DNA of 64,000 bases from Rotaria macrura (taxonomy: Eukaryota; Rotifera; Eurotatoria; Philodinida; Philodinidae): the NCBI GenBank assembly GCA_900239685.1, contig OENT01000183.1, positions 62,001-126,000 of the forward strand, read 5' to 3'. The notes beneath the pieces were generated by a model that searched no databases, had not been told where the DNA came from, and was given only the letters and a program-made list of their open reading frames with translations. Below are positions 26,750 to 39,500 of this stretch, piece by piece. Positions within the stretch are counted from its first letter, which is position 1, and the number at the start of each line of letters is the position of its first letter. The translations under genes were made by a program, and so were the position numbers.

Positions 26750-28525
26750 AAGAAGAATAATGATTTTGAACATTTCGCAAGAATGAGCACACAAGACAAA
26801 TGTTAGACATAAAATCTTTGTCTAGAGAAACACCTTTTTCTCATTCAAATGACTTTCTCTTCACTTCAATTTCGAGACTGTCATTTTCTTGAAATGTACT
26901 GAAGTGTCAACGATTAAGTGCTAGAAAAGTTTTAACTGTGCGAAGCCGTATAAGCCCTAAAAAAGCTTACTTTTGGGAACCCTTGCCATTTGTAGATGGC
27001 AATTCTTTGAATGTTTCTTGTTTATTGATTTTACGAACATTTCTTGAAAGTTGTTGTTTATCTTCATATTCGATGCATGAGAAACGATAATCTGAAGGAA
27101 TTTAAAAATGAGTAAAAATGAATGTTTAAAGAATGAAATTCAATTTATTTATTTTTTCGAACAAAGCAATCTTGAACACATTACATGCGAATGATGTCAT
27201 CGATTTTTCTAAACAAAATTTGAAAGCCTTTCACTAACGAGAACCAGAAAAAAATGGATCAAGGTTTTTGTTCGTAGTATATCCAAGGTTCTATTTCTAG
27301 TGAATGAGTTCTAAGAACGAGATAATTTTCAAAGAAAAAAGAAAAAGAAACCACATCGTCATTTAATTATAGTTGTCGAGAAATTCGAAGGTCGCAAAAA
27401 GGAAATTTGGTAGTTTCTTTTTGTGGAAAGGCGAGACTTCTTAGCGAGGACTTACAACAAAGTATTGCCCTTTTCTGACTCTGACATTTTTCTAAAGGAA
27501 GTGTCACTGAATTGTTAGTCAGTCCCACGTAATCTTAGAGGGTTGCTTAGACTATCATACAATCAAGGACGAATCCTTTTGTCTATATATTCAGCTGTTC
27601 AAGTTTAATAACAATAAAAAATTCCTATTCATCTCATAACTCATTTAAAAATTATATTATGCACAAAGAATTTACTATGTACATAGCAATCTATCCTTCC
27701 TAATACTTTACTTTAAAAACAACTTATTATGTGAGACAATGAGGATGAAAATTAGCAGGTCGTCAATAGAATTACGAACGAGTTTGATGTGATAAAGCCA
27801 TTGTATCATATCTCATAATCATTTATGAATTGATGAGTGCTGTCTATAGTATTCCTATCATCTAAACGCTTCGTTCATAGCCTCAAGTTAATGCTGTGTT
27901 ATTTTTATAGATTGATTTTTCTTCATTCAAATGGTATGTATGTTCTTATCATCTTAGTACTCACTATCTATGAGATTATAATTCTAGAGAATTCAATTAA
28001 TTTGATGCTCAATTATCTTAATTTATGACACGCAATAGATATCTATCTCGTAATAGAAGATCTATCGTATTCGTTTTCATTTTTTTTCTAGATTAGACAC
28101 AAGATATTGGAGTATTTTTTTCTACTCTCTTTTATTTATATTTATATTTACATGAACTTTTCGTATAGAGGATGAAACAAAAGCAACACAGTAGAGTCTT
28201 CTTCTTCCATATATCACAGAACAAACTGAATGTGCAATGTGAATACATTAAAAAAACAACGTGCGAGAGAAAGAAATCATTGTTCGACACACTCATACCA
28301 ACACACAAAGAATTATCCATCTCTGTCTGTAGCAGATACATACAAGTAACGAAAAAACTAATGAAAACAGGTTTTTTTTTTCTTTTACATATGACAAGAC
28401 AAACAAAAACAAAAATTGAATGTATAAAAGAGAGCATACAGAAAAAAAGCGAAAAGAACAATGGATTGTTCTGATTGGTGAAAAACAAAAAGAAAACAAG
28501 ATAAAAAGAAACCGAAATTGAAAAT
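26750..28525. other. Spacer between convergent genes
   Basis: No gene is seen. A small hairpin, TTGCCAT then ATGGCAA with a 6-nt loop, lies at 26983-27002. A patch at about 27400-27570 is less AT-rich than its surroundings, without a recognisable RNA gene. The right end should be the 3'UTR of the YTHDC1 homologue. Confidence 0.5.
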
Positions 28526-31500
28526 TTAACGACGATGTTCACGAGAATTCGAACGATGACGAGCAGCAGATTTATGATGATAGACATCTTCATTTCGACG
28601 ATGACGATTATTTCGATGAGGATTGAAGTTTTTATCATTATTCTGATAAGCATATGATGTTGTTGTGTGACGAAGAAATGCATTTATTTCTTGTTCGTAC
28701 TATTATACATAGTATATAGATACTTATTAAATTTTAGAATGATCACGAGATTTCCACTTACCTCAGTTGGATTTCGAGAGCGAGATGGTACTGAAGATGT
28801 TGTTTGAGGATAGTACATATCCATAGGAACTTCATAACCACCACTATGCATTGGTACTGGCATACCACGATGATCATAACTCATAGGATAGAATGCACTT
28901 GGATCATAAGCCATCGGATAACCCTAAGTGAAAAACAAAGAAACATTCGTGCTTTGAACAGTCGAGCTAAAATCTCAAATATTAATTTTATAATCTTCAT
29001 CGACACGTTCAGATAGAGTTATACATCCATACATCGCGAAAAGGATTAGTACATGTCTAGTTGCTGCTGAGTCATAGACAGAAAGATCATAGAAGGAAAA
29101 CATCGAAAATAAATATTTGCTGATGATTAGGTATCGCTATTTATAGAAGAAAAACTCTTGTATGGTTGATTTGAATGTATTTTTTCCTATATATAGTCAA
29201 AATATTAGATAAATAAAAATTTTCAAAAATGACTGCAAATTAGCATTGGATTTTTTAGAATGCATCGAAAGTCAACATCGAACAACACTGATCGAGATAA
29301 TGATATTTTCTAGTCTTACGCAAAACTTGATTTTGAACATCAATATCGATGATTTCAGATATAGATTTATATACTAGAAGTGTATTAGAGATCAGTTATA
29401 TTTAGAAATTCTAAATTTCTCACTAACGTATTGTCTATCTGTGTACGCATCAATCAAATACTTCTCTATATCAGATGCTCATATATTAATATCTGTCTTT
29501 ATCATAGAGAAAACAGAAATGACAGTATAAATAATACATGCTGTTTTCTCGAGACAAAACTTACTCCAGATGGGAACATTGTTGCACCAAAACCAGCATA
29601 TTGTGCATGATTTGCAACTAAATGATTCATGTATTCTTCATATGTCTAAACAAGAATCAATTAAATAAATATAGATAATACAAAAAACAAAGAAAAATTT
29701 TATATCGTTGTACTACCCCACTACTAAAAATTTTTGTCATCGTTTTATTAGTACTATTATGTGACGTTTGATCGCCGTTATTACGATGTGGATGTTTTCG
29801 AATTGAATTACTTTTGCCAATACGATCGGAATGTGATGATCCTAATGTTAGACAGAAGCAAATTAGTATAGAATCAGATACAAAGATGTGAACTGCAATC
29901 ATAGAATTTTCATTTGATCCCATATTGTAGCTAGAAGATAAAACATACTTGATCGTCGTTGACGCTTTCGTGTTATATCTTTATTTTCACGTTCTCGACT
30001 TCTTGATTGTTGATGTCTAAATTAAGATTAATAGAAGAAAAAAAACCGATGACAAATTTTTATCCGTTTGGTTATTGTCTACTCGTGCATATACATTAAA
30101 AAATCATATTCGTTTCTGCTGCATATCATCATCATATCTATCTAATTCTCAAAGTAAATGAAAAAAAGGAATCTTGCTTTCAACATAAAGGGGTTTGAAA
30201 GAGGTAACAATATCTTGTTGTTATTTTTCTTTCTTATAAAAAATATCCATGCGTATTTATATACATCTATAGATATCTATATAATAGTCTGTGAATCAGA
30301 CATAGTTCTTTTTGAAATAGATCATAGAAGTTCTTCGATGAATAGATATGAAATGATGTACTTTCATTTCTTTTTCTTTCTTTCAAAGTTCATTAAATAA
30401 AGCCGGCTTCATATTGTATTATATACCCATCGTAATATTTGTGTGTTATACATATATGTATAAATGTGACCAGTAGATGTATGGAAAAAGAAAGGATATC
30501 TCCTCTATCAACCAACGGCTATTTTTTTAAGTTCTGTACTGAAGAAGGTTAGAGAGGATATGATAATCGAATGCGTAAGACGAATAATTATTAAATAAAG
30601 AGTCACGTCTGACCTATGACGATTATGATTTGATGGTGATTGATGATAATAACGATTCGTGGAACGACGAGATGACATATCTGTTGACGTTGGTCGATTT
30701 TTATTAGATTTATTTTCCGACGAACGATTATTAGGATCGTTTGATGTTTGTCGTCTAACGACTAATGACGATGATGTTTCCAACATTAATGGTGCAGGTG
30801 GTACATTTATCGGTAGTGGTGAACGTGATCGTGATCGAGATGAAAAACGTTTTTTATTATTTTTAGCTTTCATAGCTATTGACATGATATCGATTGATGG
30901 ATCCGACGGAAAAAGACGGCATAATGCTTCAGCACAACGTGGTTCAAGTTCCTTAAATTATAGAACACATTGAGATATTACAAAAACAAATCTACAATAG
31001 AATTCTCTAAATTGTTGATAGATCACTTTTGAATTAAGACAATACAACTGCTGTACTGTGAGGAAGAGCAAAGAGACTGAGGAGATATACGTTCTTGACC
31101 GTTGCCTTGTGATATGATCGAATATTGGATTTTGGAGTTATGGCAAAATAAAAGTTATGGTTCTGATCAGAATAACTGATTGGTACTTACAAAATTTATA
31201 TGTAGAAAAAAATCATAATTAAAATAGTTTATACTAAGTACTGTATATTATGCGTTTCTTCTAATCCGAACATGCGATGATAGTTTCAATACATGTTATA
31301 AAATTTATGTCATCTATCATTATATTAAATAGTTCTAATTTCGGGTACTAATAAATCACAAGATCTAACTCTTCGACAATAAAAATTTCTCTATATAAAA
31401 CCTACAAGTTTTATGACAAAATAGTTTTTCGAAAGAAACCTACGACTTTCATTTTCAGAATCATCTAATTATTCTACACACAGTTCAAGAATATGGACAT

Positions 31501-34208
31501 TTCGTGTGTACTCATTCATAGACTCTTTGATTGTACATTATTTACTTCGTTTTGATTATGAGACGAGTAAGGTCAAGATATTTTTTCTTATTTTGTGTGA
31601 GAAAAAAATTTCTTCGCTTAACTCTGCAAAATTATCTAGTGATTTATGATTTCGAAGACTGAGCTCATAAGTATAAGAAAATTTGCTACCTGGCCATCCC
31701 GTCCTATTTTAACTGGTTTGTTCTCATTCCATGAATTGAACAAATGTCCTGTTTTACTAAATGGTAAGCTTCGACTAAAACATACAATATTTGTCAAATG
31801 AAATACAAAATAAATAAATATATATATATATTTATGTTCGTCCAATATAATATTGGTTAATAATCACATACCAAGTAATCCAATCAATATGAATAACACC
31901 TGAAAACGAACGATTGCTCATGCCAGGTGGTAAAACCCAATTGACGGGTTCACTATCATGACGAGCTTCACATGACATACGAGCAAAACCTTGAAATGCT
32001 TTACTCTCAGCTACAGAAAACACTAGAATTACATTCCGATGATCCTTAATTTAAAAAGAAAAAAAAACAATATATTTTTCAATTATTTTTTCTTCAAGTC
32101 TTAGTCTATTTACTTGAAAAGCTCGATTTAATTTATGTTCATTAGCTGGTGGTGTCGACCAAACACCCTTTTAATAAATAGGATACGATAATGTAAACGT
32201 ATATATTTTTATAAAAATAAAAAATTACTTTCGACTTTGCCAAGACAATGTTTTCTTCATTAACACTTTTAATTAAAAAGTAAGAAGCATCACTGAATAT
32301 ATGCCGAAGTGTAGCAGTTTCTTTAGGATCTAAAAGAATGATGCATTATGTCTTTTAATCAATCAAACGTATAAAAATTACATGAGAAAATAAAATCACC
32401 TCAAACGATAAATTGTAAATGCAGAGAATTATTTCTTTCATTCCATTATGAATATTATTAAGAGTATTACAAAAGATTTTAGTTCTTCTTAGAAAATGTC
32501 TAGTTCTCCCGGCTATGAACTATTTATATTCAGATTGTTTCGAAAAGAAAAACTCACTCAGTCGATCGATAGCATTTTATAACTATCTACTAGGGGATAA
32601 AATCATTAATAGAATCGTCATCCCATTGATATTTGATTTCTTACCATTTGTCGGTGTAACATGTATACGAGTTGGGAGAGCCATTTCATTTTTCACCGTT
32701 ATCATTAATGTTGGCACATTGGCTGCTCTGCGTTTTTCATTTCCATTGGAATGTTTTTCTTGTTGTACTTTATCATTGGTTACTTCCATTTCGATACAAT
32801 CGGATTCATTATCAATCGCTTCTACATTCAAATCTATTCAACAAAAACAAAAAAAAAACTCAAAATTTCATCGCATCTATTTAGGACTATTAACAAAAAT
32901 ATAAATCAGTTCGCAATCAATGTTAATAAATTCTTATCTACTATGTTTTTCAAGAAACAACTACCGTTTGTGGGCTGATGATTGGTACCACTGCTGCCGC
33001 TACCACTGCTACTACTGCTCGTAATACTGGTAGAAGATGCAGAGGAAGAGACACTGTCAGTTTTTCTACGTTTACCATTACAATCTGTATTGTCAATTGT
33101 ATTTTCAATGACAGTAGCTTCATTTGTATTGGAACTATCGTTTTCGGTTGATATTTCAGTTGTTTGATCTTCATTACGTGCTTGATGATCAGTTTGTTCT
33201 ATTATCGCTATTTCGTCATCATCATCATCATCATCATCAATATCATTATCAACACCAATAGCATTGTCATATATCTAATAGTGCAAACGAATAGATATGC
33301 ATTATTAATAAGTTATGTAAGTACGAGTTTTTTTTTCTCCATTCTTACTTGGTCTTCTTCGATAGATACATTTTGCATTTGTTTGGATTCTACAAAAAGA
33401 CACGATTCCAATAAATACTATTGTTATAGAATAATTCGAATGTAGCTGACATGATTGAATCCGAATTAGTTATATCATTTATCAATATTAAATTTCAAAA
33501 TTCATTTTCTATTACTACCCATTTACGATTGTTCTGACAAAAGAACCGAGAATACGTTTGCATTAGGCAAGAAAATTTCATTTTAATAGTAAGTATTCTT
33601 CAATGATGAGGAGAAAAACAAAAAAACAGACCGAAACATTTCATTAGTTCCCGTTGACTTGGATGAAAGTTTTTTTTAATCTATATTCATGTTGAGCTGC
33701 ATGAAGAACTAGATTACTCGAAGGTGCACTCTGTTCGTCTCGCTCACTATCATATGTATGAGCCCCTATTTGATTGCATAACGCGCGCTATAAACTTTGA
33801 TGTGATCGTCGAGTTACTAATGGACATTAAAGCGAAAATAAAAGATCTTGTCTGGTTAAAAATTTACCAAGCTAAACACAAACAATAATATAGAATTCTG
33901 CTAGTATTCGAAACACTTGAAAGTGTCCATACGAAAAAATCAACAATTGTTTTCTCAGTGATTAGTTTTATTTACAGTTCCTTCGTTTAAATCAGTTATT
34001 TTAAATCTTCCGAAGAATCGAATTTCGATGAACAATAGTACATGTGAATAATTTTATTCAAACTTTCATAACGCAATATACATACTTGATGTTGATGAAA
34101 ATTCATCTGCATCACTTTCTCCACAAACAAGATCAAGTTCAACTAAAAAAATGAGGATTAAAACAGAGAGGACCATTTCAGTCAATTCAACTTACCACCA
34201 CCAGACAT
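28526..34208 (-). CDS. YTHDC1: YTH domain-containing protein 1 (nuclear m6A reader)
   Basis: Fifteen exons, all with frame-compatible GT-AG junctions, give 656 residues. Exon spans: 34208-34196, 34142-34086, 33389-33349, 33274-32965, 32833-32645, 32329-32229, 32167-32114, 32044-31872, 31774-31690, 30951-30614, 30016-29949, 29841-29717, 29645-29565, 28923-28762, 28699-28526. The N-terminal part is acidic (Asp run near 48-56) and Ser-rich, with a basic KRRK patch. The YTH domain, about 208-366, begins near [11 protein letters not shown] and contains [10 protein letters not shown] and WVLPPGM, and ends after [10 protein letters not shown]. The C-terminus is RS-, Tyr- and Met/Pro-rich and ends in a His/Arg-rich tail, as in vertebrate YTHDC1. 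YTHDC1 binds N6-methyladenosine in nuclear RNA and acts in splicing and export. The cage tryptophans are W240 and W291. The third position of the human cage, a Leu, is Phe302 here. Confidence 0.93.
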
Positions 34209-34639
34209 CTATTTCATATATAAATATATATTCGTATATACGTGCATATATATATATATATATATTTAATAAATCGCGGTTCAATAAAAAGTAAAAGGAA
34301 AGAACAAAATAGCCATATTGACACTTTTGTGTTTATGACCTCTATATTAACGTATATAACACATTTCTACATTTGAAAAATAACGCTTTTTTTCTATTTC
34401 GATGAAATTAGCTGTTTCTTTATTTAAAATATATTAATAAATAACTTTTATTTACTATTCAAAACAATTTCATGATCAAACAAAGTTTGGTATCATCAAA
34501 CGATCATTGATTGGTTTAGATATACTCTTCGAATTTTTACATAAAATACTGATTTTCCATGTTTTTACTTTGCTTTGAAAATTTTCTTTTTGCAGGTCAT
34601 CAGAAAAATCCTGATCTTTATTAACAACAAAGAAAAAAC
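34209..34639. promoter_or_regulatory. Shared head-to-head intergenic region of YTHDC1 and RPS4
   Basis: Only 431 bp separate the divergent start codons. The region has a (TA)n run at 34246-34265 and, on the plus strand, an acceptor-like polypyrimidine-AG ending at 34595, 44 nt before the RPS4 ATG. On the minus strand an AG directly precedes the YTHDC1 ATG. It probably carries both promoters, but I see no clear TATA or TCT element. Confidence 0.5.
34246..34265. repeat. (TA)n microsatellite
   Basis: Uninterrupted TA run of ten units inside the divergent promoter region. Confidence 0.9.
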
Positions 34640-36580
34640 ATGGGTGTAAGATTGAATTCGTTGACAACTAAAATAAATATTGTATATCTTGTAATTATTT
34701 AGTATCGTGGTATCCGTAAACATTTGAAACGACTTCATGCACCTAAACATTGGATGCTTGATAAATTGGGTGGTGTTTTCGCACCGAAACCATCATCTGG
34801 TCCACATAAGACACGTGAATGTTTACCATTAATTATCTTTTTACGTAATCGATTGAAATACGCATTGACATATAATGAAGCCAGAAAAATTTGTAAACAA
34901 CGTCTTATTCAAATCGATGGACGTGTACGAACAGATTTTCTTTTTCCAGCTGGCTTTATGGGTTTGTTTTCTTCTATCGAAAAAACTATTATTTAAAAAA
35001 CTAACAGATCATTTTTCTTCTGCATTTCAACTAGATGTTATTACTATTGAAAAAACCAATGAACACTTCCGTTTAATATACGATGTTAAAGGTCGATTCT
35101 GTGTTCATCGTATACAAGCTGAAGAAGCTAAAGTAAGTATTTTAACTTCAAGAAATTCCGTGCATGGATGCTTTACTTGCTAAATATCAAGTGAAACTTG
35201 AAAATTCTTATTTTCCGATATTTTCATGAGAGAAAGTTTTTCCGTTGAATGATTCATTGCCAACCGAAACCTGAATGTAATAAATGATTGAAAATACTAG
35301 CCTAATGCAGCAGTCATCAGGAATTCATCTCAACTTCATCTAGCATAGATTCTTCTGCAAATTTATGTGAAATAAGTTGTTTTAAATTTCATCAAAATGA
35401 TTGAAAAATGAATACATCATATCATGAGTCTCTAGTATAGATAAGAAGATGGAATTGTTTAGTTTCAATAGCGATACATCGTAGAATATTAATGTTGGCG
35501 AAATTGAAACGTTGTGATACAATTGAAAATAAAAAGAAATCGAACTTGATTGATAGTATCGAAATATTCAATTGTGTATAAGTCATAGTCAGATAGAAAG
35601 ATCGATTTTTCGAAAATTGAACCTGTTTTTATCTACAAGATTACATGCAATACTTTTAGTTAAGAAGCATCACTATCATAGCTGAATATTCATAGTAAGT
35701 AGTTAGGTTGAAATACTATTCAGAGTGGTAGACTTCGATGTAATACCAGTTACCTGGAAATTTCACTTTTTTTTGAGCATGAAAACTTCTCGAAAATGAA
35801 CGTTCACGTAATTCTCATACAATAATCGATGGATGTTGAATCACATACCTCGATTGTGCAATGACACTGAAATAAAAAGAAACACCCTTGTGCAGATATA
35901 TTGTATTCTATAAAATTTCTATATAGGAAAATAATTTTCAATAATCTTTACACATGCATATTTTACTACATATGTATGAGATCGATACAAGCATATGAAT
36001 AGAAGTTTGAGAATTCTCATTAACATTTGTTTAGTATAAACTATGTAAAGTTAAATCATTACGTATGGGTCCAAAGAAAGTACCCTATTTGGTAACACAC
36101 GATGCACGAACAATTCGTTATCCAGATCCACATATTAAAGCAAACGACACAGTACAAGTTGATATTGCCACAGGAAAAGTCCTAGATCATATTAAATTCG
36201 ATACAGGTATTTTTTAAACAAAGTCGAGATTTTTGTTTTGTCTAAAATAATTCTACTCTAGGTAATATTGTCATGATTACCGGTGGACATAATTTGGGTC
36301 GTGTCGGTATTATCCAATCGCGTGAACGTCATCCTGGTTCATTTGATATTGTTCATGTTAAAGATGCAAACGGTCATACATTCGCTACTCGGTAAAAGTT
36401 CTTTGTTTTGTTTTATTCGTCAGCTAGATGAACTGTTTCTTATGTATTTTTCATAGTTTGGCATATGTTTTTGTTATTGGTAAAGGTTACAAATCGTGGG
36501 TCTCTTTACCAGCTGGCAAAGGTTTACGTTTAAGTGTAGCTGAAGAACGTGATCGACGACTCCTCGGCAAAACTCATTAG
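34640..36580 (+). CDS. RPS4: 40S ribosomal protein S4 (eS4)
   Basis: Six exons (34640-34645, 34703-34961, 35035-35132, 36035-36206, 36262-36391, 36457-36580) join in frame to 262 residues, the usual length. The first exon holds only two codons, a common ribosomal-protein layout. The sequence matches animal RPS4 throughout: [35 protein letters not shown] near the S4 RNA-binding fold, the central domain with [14 protein letters not shown], then the KOW segment [13 protein letters not shown] and [18 protein letters not shown]. It is a structural protein of the small ribosomal subunit. Intron 2 has an atypical donor, GTTTGT. Intron 3 is 902 nt, far longer than its neighbours. AATAAA polyadenylation signals occur at 36623 and 36628. 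Confidence 0.97.
35133..36034 (+). other. Long intron 3 of RPS4
   Basis: This 902-nt intron sits in a gene whose other introns are 55-75 nt. Ribosomal-protein introns often host snoRNAs. I looked for a C box/D box pair and an H/ACA layout by eye and found no convincing candidate. Confidence 0.6.
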
Positions 36581-39500
36581 ATATCAACAATGTTCTAACA
36601 TCATATGAAAACAAACAAACAAAATAAAATAAATACCAATTAAAATATGATGTTTTTCTTTTGTTGTTTTTGTTCTACGCCTGATTGTTTGCCGTTGAGG
36701 AATAAATAATAAAAAGAACAGAATATACAAAAATCTTGAAGTATTTAATTTAAATACGAAAAAAACAAAACACAATATAAAAAAAACGTACAAATACAAG
36801 GAAATAGCTATGTATCTCATTGAATTTACCGCTTATTAGAATTGATCCGATGGAAAAGTACACTGAATTTTCAATTGAAAGAAAAATATTCTCCAGAGAC
36901 AATATTAGCCAAAGAATTCGAATAAAAAAACAATCGAGCAACATCGAACATGAAATCCTCTAGAATCCATGCAGTAAAGCGCCTTTGAATTTTAAACCTT
37001 TTGTTTTCTACAGAAAGCAAGGTTTATTTGATACCATTAGCATGTTTGAGTTTGTATCATGCACATCACTACAAACCGGATGGTTTTATCTCGGTATATG
37101 CTGCCGATTGATCTCGAAACATTATCAGCAGTATTCATGTAATCTTTCGTTTTCGATCTAATTCGAATGCAATCCTAAGACTGATGACTAACCTTGGTTG
37201 TAACGATGATAATCATCGCATCCTAAGATGCTTATTTTCTAGGAAAAAAGTGATGGTACATTGAAGAATATCTGATAAAGGATAGAAAAATTTTCTAATT
37301 TTTTCTGTTAAAACATCATGATTATTGGCACAGTCACAATAGATAAAAAAATCATGTGCATCAAAAATTAATTATAAAGAAAAAGTAATACTGCCGCATC
37401 CGAGAATCTAGTACATCGCAAGTTGATCAACGACTTCATAGCTGTTTTTTTTGTCTACTCTACTCGTTTGTCTGGTATTAGTATAATATCAGTTGTCAGG
37501 CTATTCACTTGTGAGGTTATGTACGAACGAATTATGATAAGTCATTTAGTCAACGATAAGTTTTCCAATCCTAACAGATTTCGCAGTCATTTGCATTAAT
37601 TGATTGAAAAGAATGAACGTATTTTCTGGGTATAGTATAATTTTGATTTTCATATTATCATGGACACATTGGTTCAGTGTGCAGAACACGTTACTACGAC
37701 ACAAATCTTCAAGATATTGCTCGTAAATCCATATATATAAATATACACCTCTTTTTTTAGTCACGTGTGTCTCGCGAATATTGTTGTAGAAGTTGATTGC
37801 GTTTTAAACAATGATCGAGATTAATTACTTTATATTTGATTCAATATGTATAACGCATATGCATTACTGAATTTCACTTGTAGAATTTCGAAACTTCCAT
37901 GATATTTGTGCGTAACAACGATGCGTTTTATCAAACAACCGCCGATTTGAAGCACCGTCTGAAAAAAAAACACTGATTAATTGACAAATTTTCATATAAT
38001 TTTATCACTAGTATCATCATAGAGTTTTGATGTGCCTAGATAAATCCGAATTCCTTTTTGTGCCTTCGATGATATTTCAATTAAATACATCATTATCTTA
38101 CTTAACTTTGAATTAACTTCGTTTCTTCACACATACTTATTCCCGAACGAATAGTACTTTTATTCGAATTTCTTATGTTCATGATTCACTCTTCCTTCAC
38201 CTGACAACTGATTTGCTTGCATCTATTCATTATACTCATGAATAGAAAATCCTGTGCGGTGAAAATCATAGGTTTCTTTGGAAAAAATTCAAATAAAATA
38301 TTAAATAAATCGTGTACTGATTGTATTAGACAATCGTAGATCGACAGCAAACGGTTTGATTCAGCATATTTTCGTGATTATTACATTGGGGATACCATTA
38401 CTAATAATACAATAGGAGAGCACGTAAAAATCTACGCAATTTTCGATGATGCAATGTACATTAAAAAGACATTTATCATATACAACGAACAACGATGTTG
38501 TACACATCTAAGATAATTAATCCAGATAAATTAGCCTTATTTTGAAAACAATAGATACTGAATCCAAATGAGATGTAATTTATCGATTGTCGAGAGTCTT
38601 CTGATATAAGAGTCTTTTTCTTCACGTTAAAACTTACCCAGTAATAACAACGTAATATACAAGGCGTGACTATTTGTAATGGATCACTTGTAGCATTGAT
38701 GGTTGCCGTCTATTGTCAATAATGGAGAAGATAAATGATATCCATCAGTCTCTAAAATCTAAGTTAATTATTATTTTATCTTAGAAATTTGAAAAAAAAA
38801 TGAAGATACTTTGTTTCGAATGTCAGTTCTGAATTTGAATGGTAACTTTCTTCAAACGATCGAATCGAAGGAATTCATCGGCATTGTTGAATTAATACAA
38901 CTATCAATTCTTCTTAACTGTTCTTAAATCAACAAAGTCGAATAAAATAAACGACTGAAATGAAATTCGAAATTGTCCAAATCTTGCCATCTTCTTTGTT
39001 TCAATTTTTTCTCGTGTCAATCTGCTAATTAAGATTAATGAATAATTAAGCAAATCGATCAATGTTTTATTTGTACATAGGTTAGCGCGCGCATTATCCT
39101 ATATTTCAATATTTATATTTAGAAAGTAAAAGTTTCGACAAAATTTATTCGATTGATTATAAATAATATGATAGAATTTCTAGTTAATAGGTCGTTTTTA
39201 CTATACTCTCTATCAATAACTTAACATGGATTTCTTTGTTCTTTTTCTGACTCATGCATTGCCACTGTTGCGTAGATTTCTACATGGTCATAATTGATGA
39301 ATGATTATAAAAGAGTAAGATCGAATAAGATTTAAGCATCGTTAAAATTTTCAACATTTGATTAGTTCGTTTTTTCATTGAAAAACAAATGACTTGTGAT
39401 TACTATGTCTTTTTTCGATTTCTCTTATCGAATGCTTTTATTTAACGTGTATAATGCTTCATTGACACATTTTACTTTATTCAGAGATCAAATAATCTCA

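Noticed and set aside
28172-28474. 100-codon plus-strand frame
   Set aside because: Antisense to the YTHDC1 3' region, Lys-rich and low in complexity, no domain, no splice partner.
28132-28683. 183-codon minus-strand frame at the end of the YTHDC1 gene
   Set aside because: It starts at an ATG just inside the true last exon but in another frame. The YTHDC1 frame from 28699 to 28526 is supported by splice phase and similarity to the family C-terminus.
32515-32904. 129-codon plus-strand frame
   Set aside because: Antisense shadow of YTHDC1 exon 5.
35133-36034. snoRNA in RPS4 intron 3
   Set aside because: No convincing RTGATGA and CTGA pair with terminal stem, and no H/ACA layout, found by eye.
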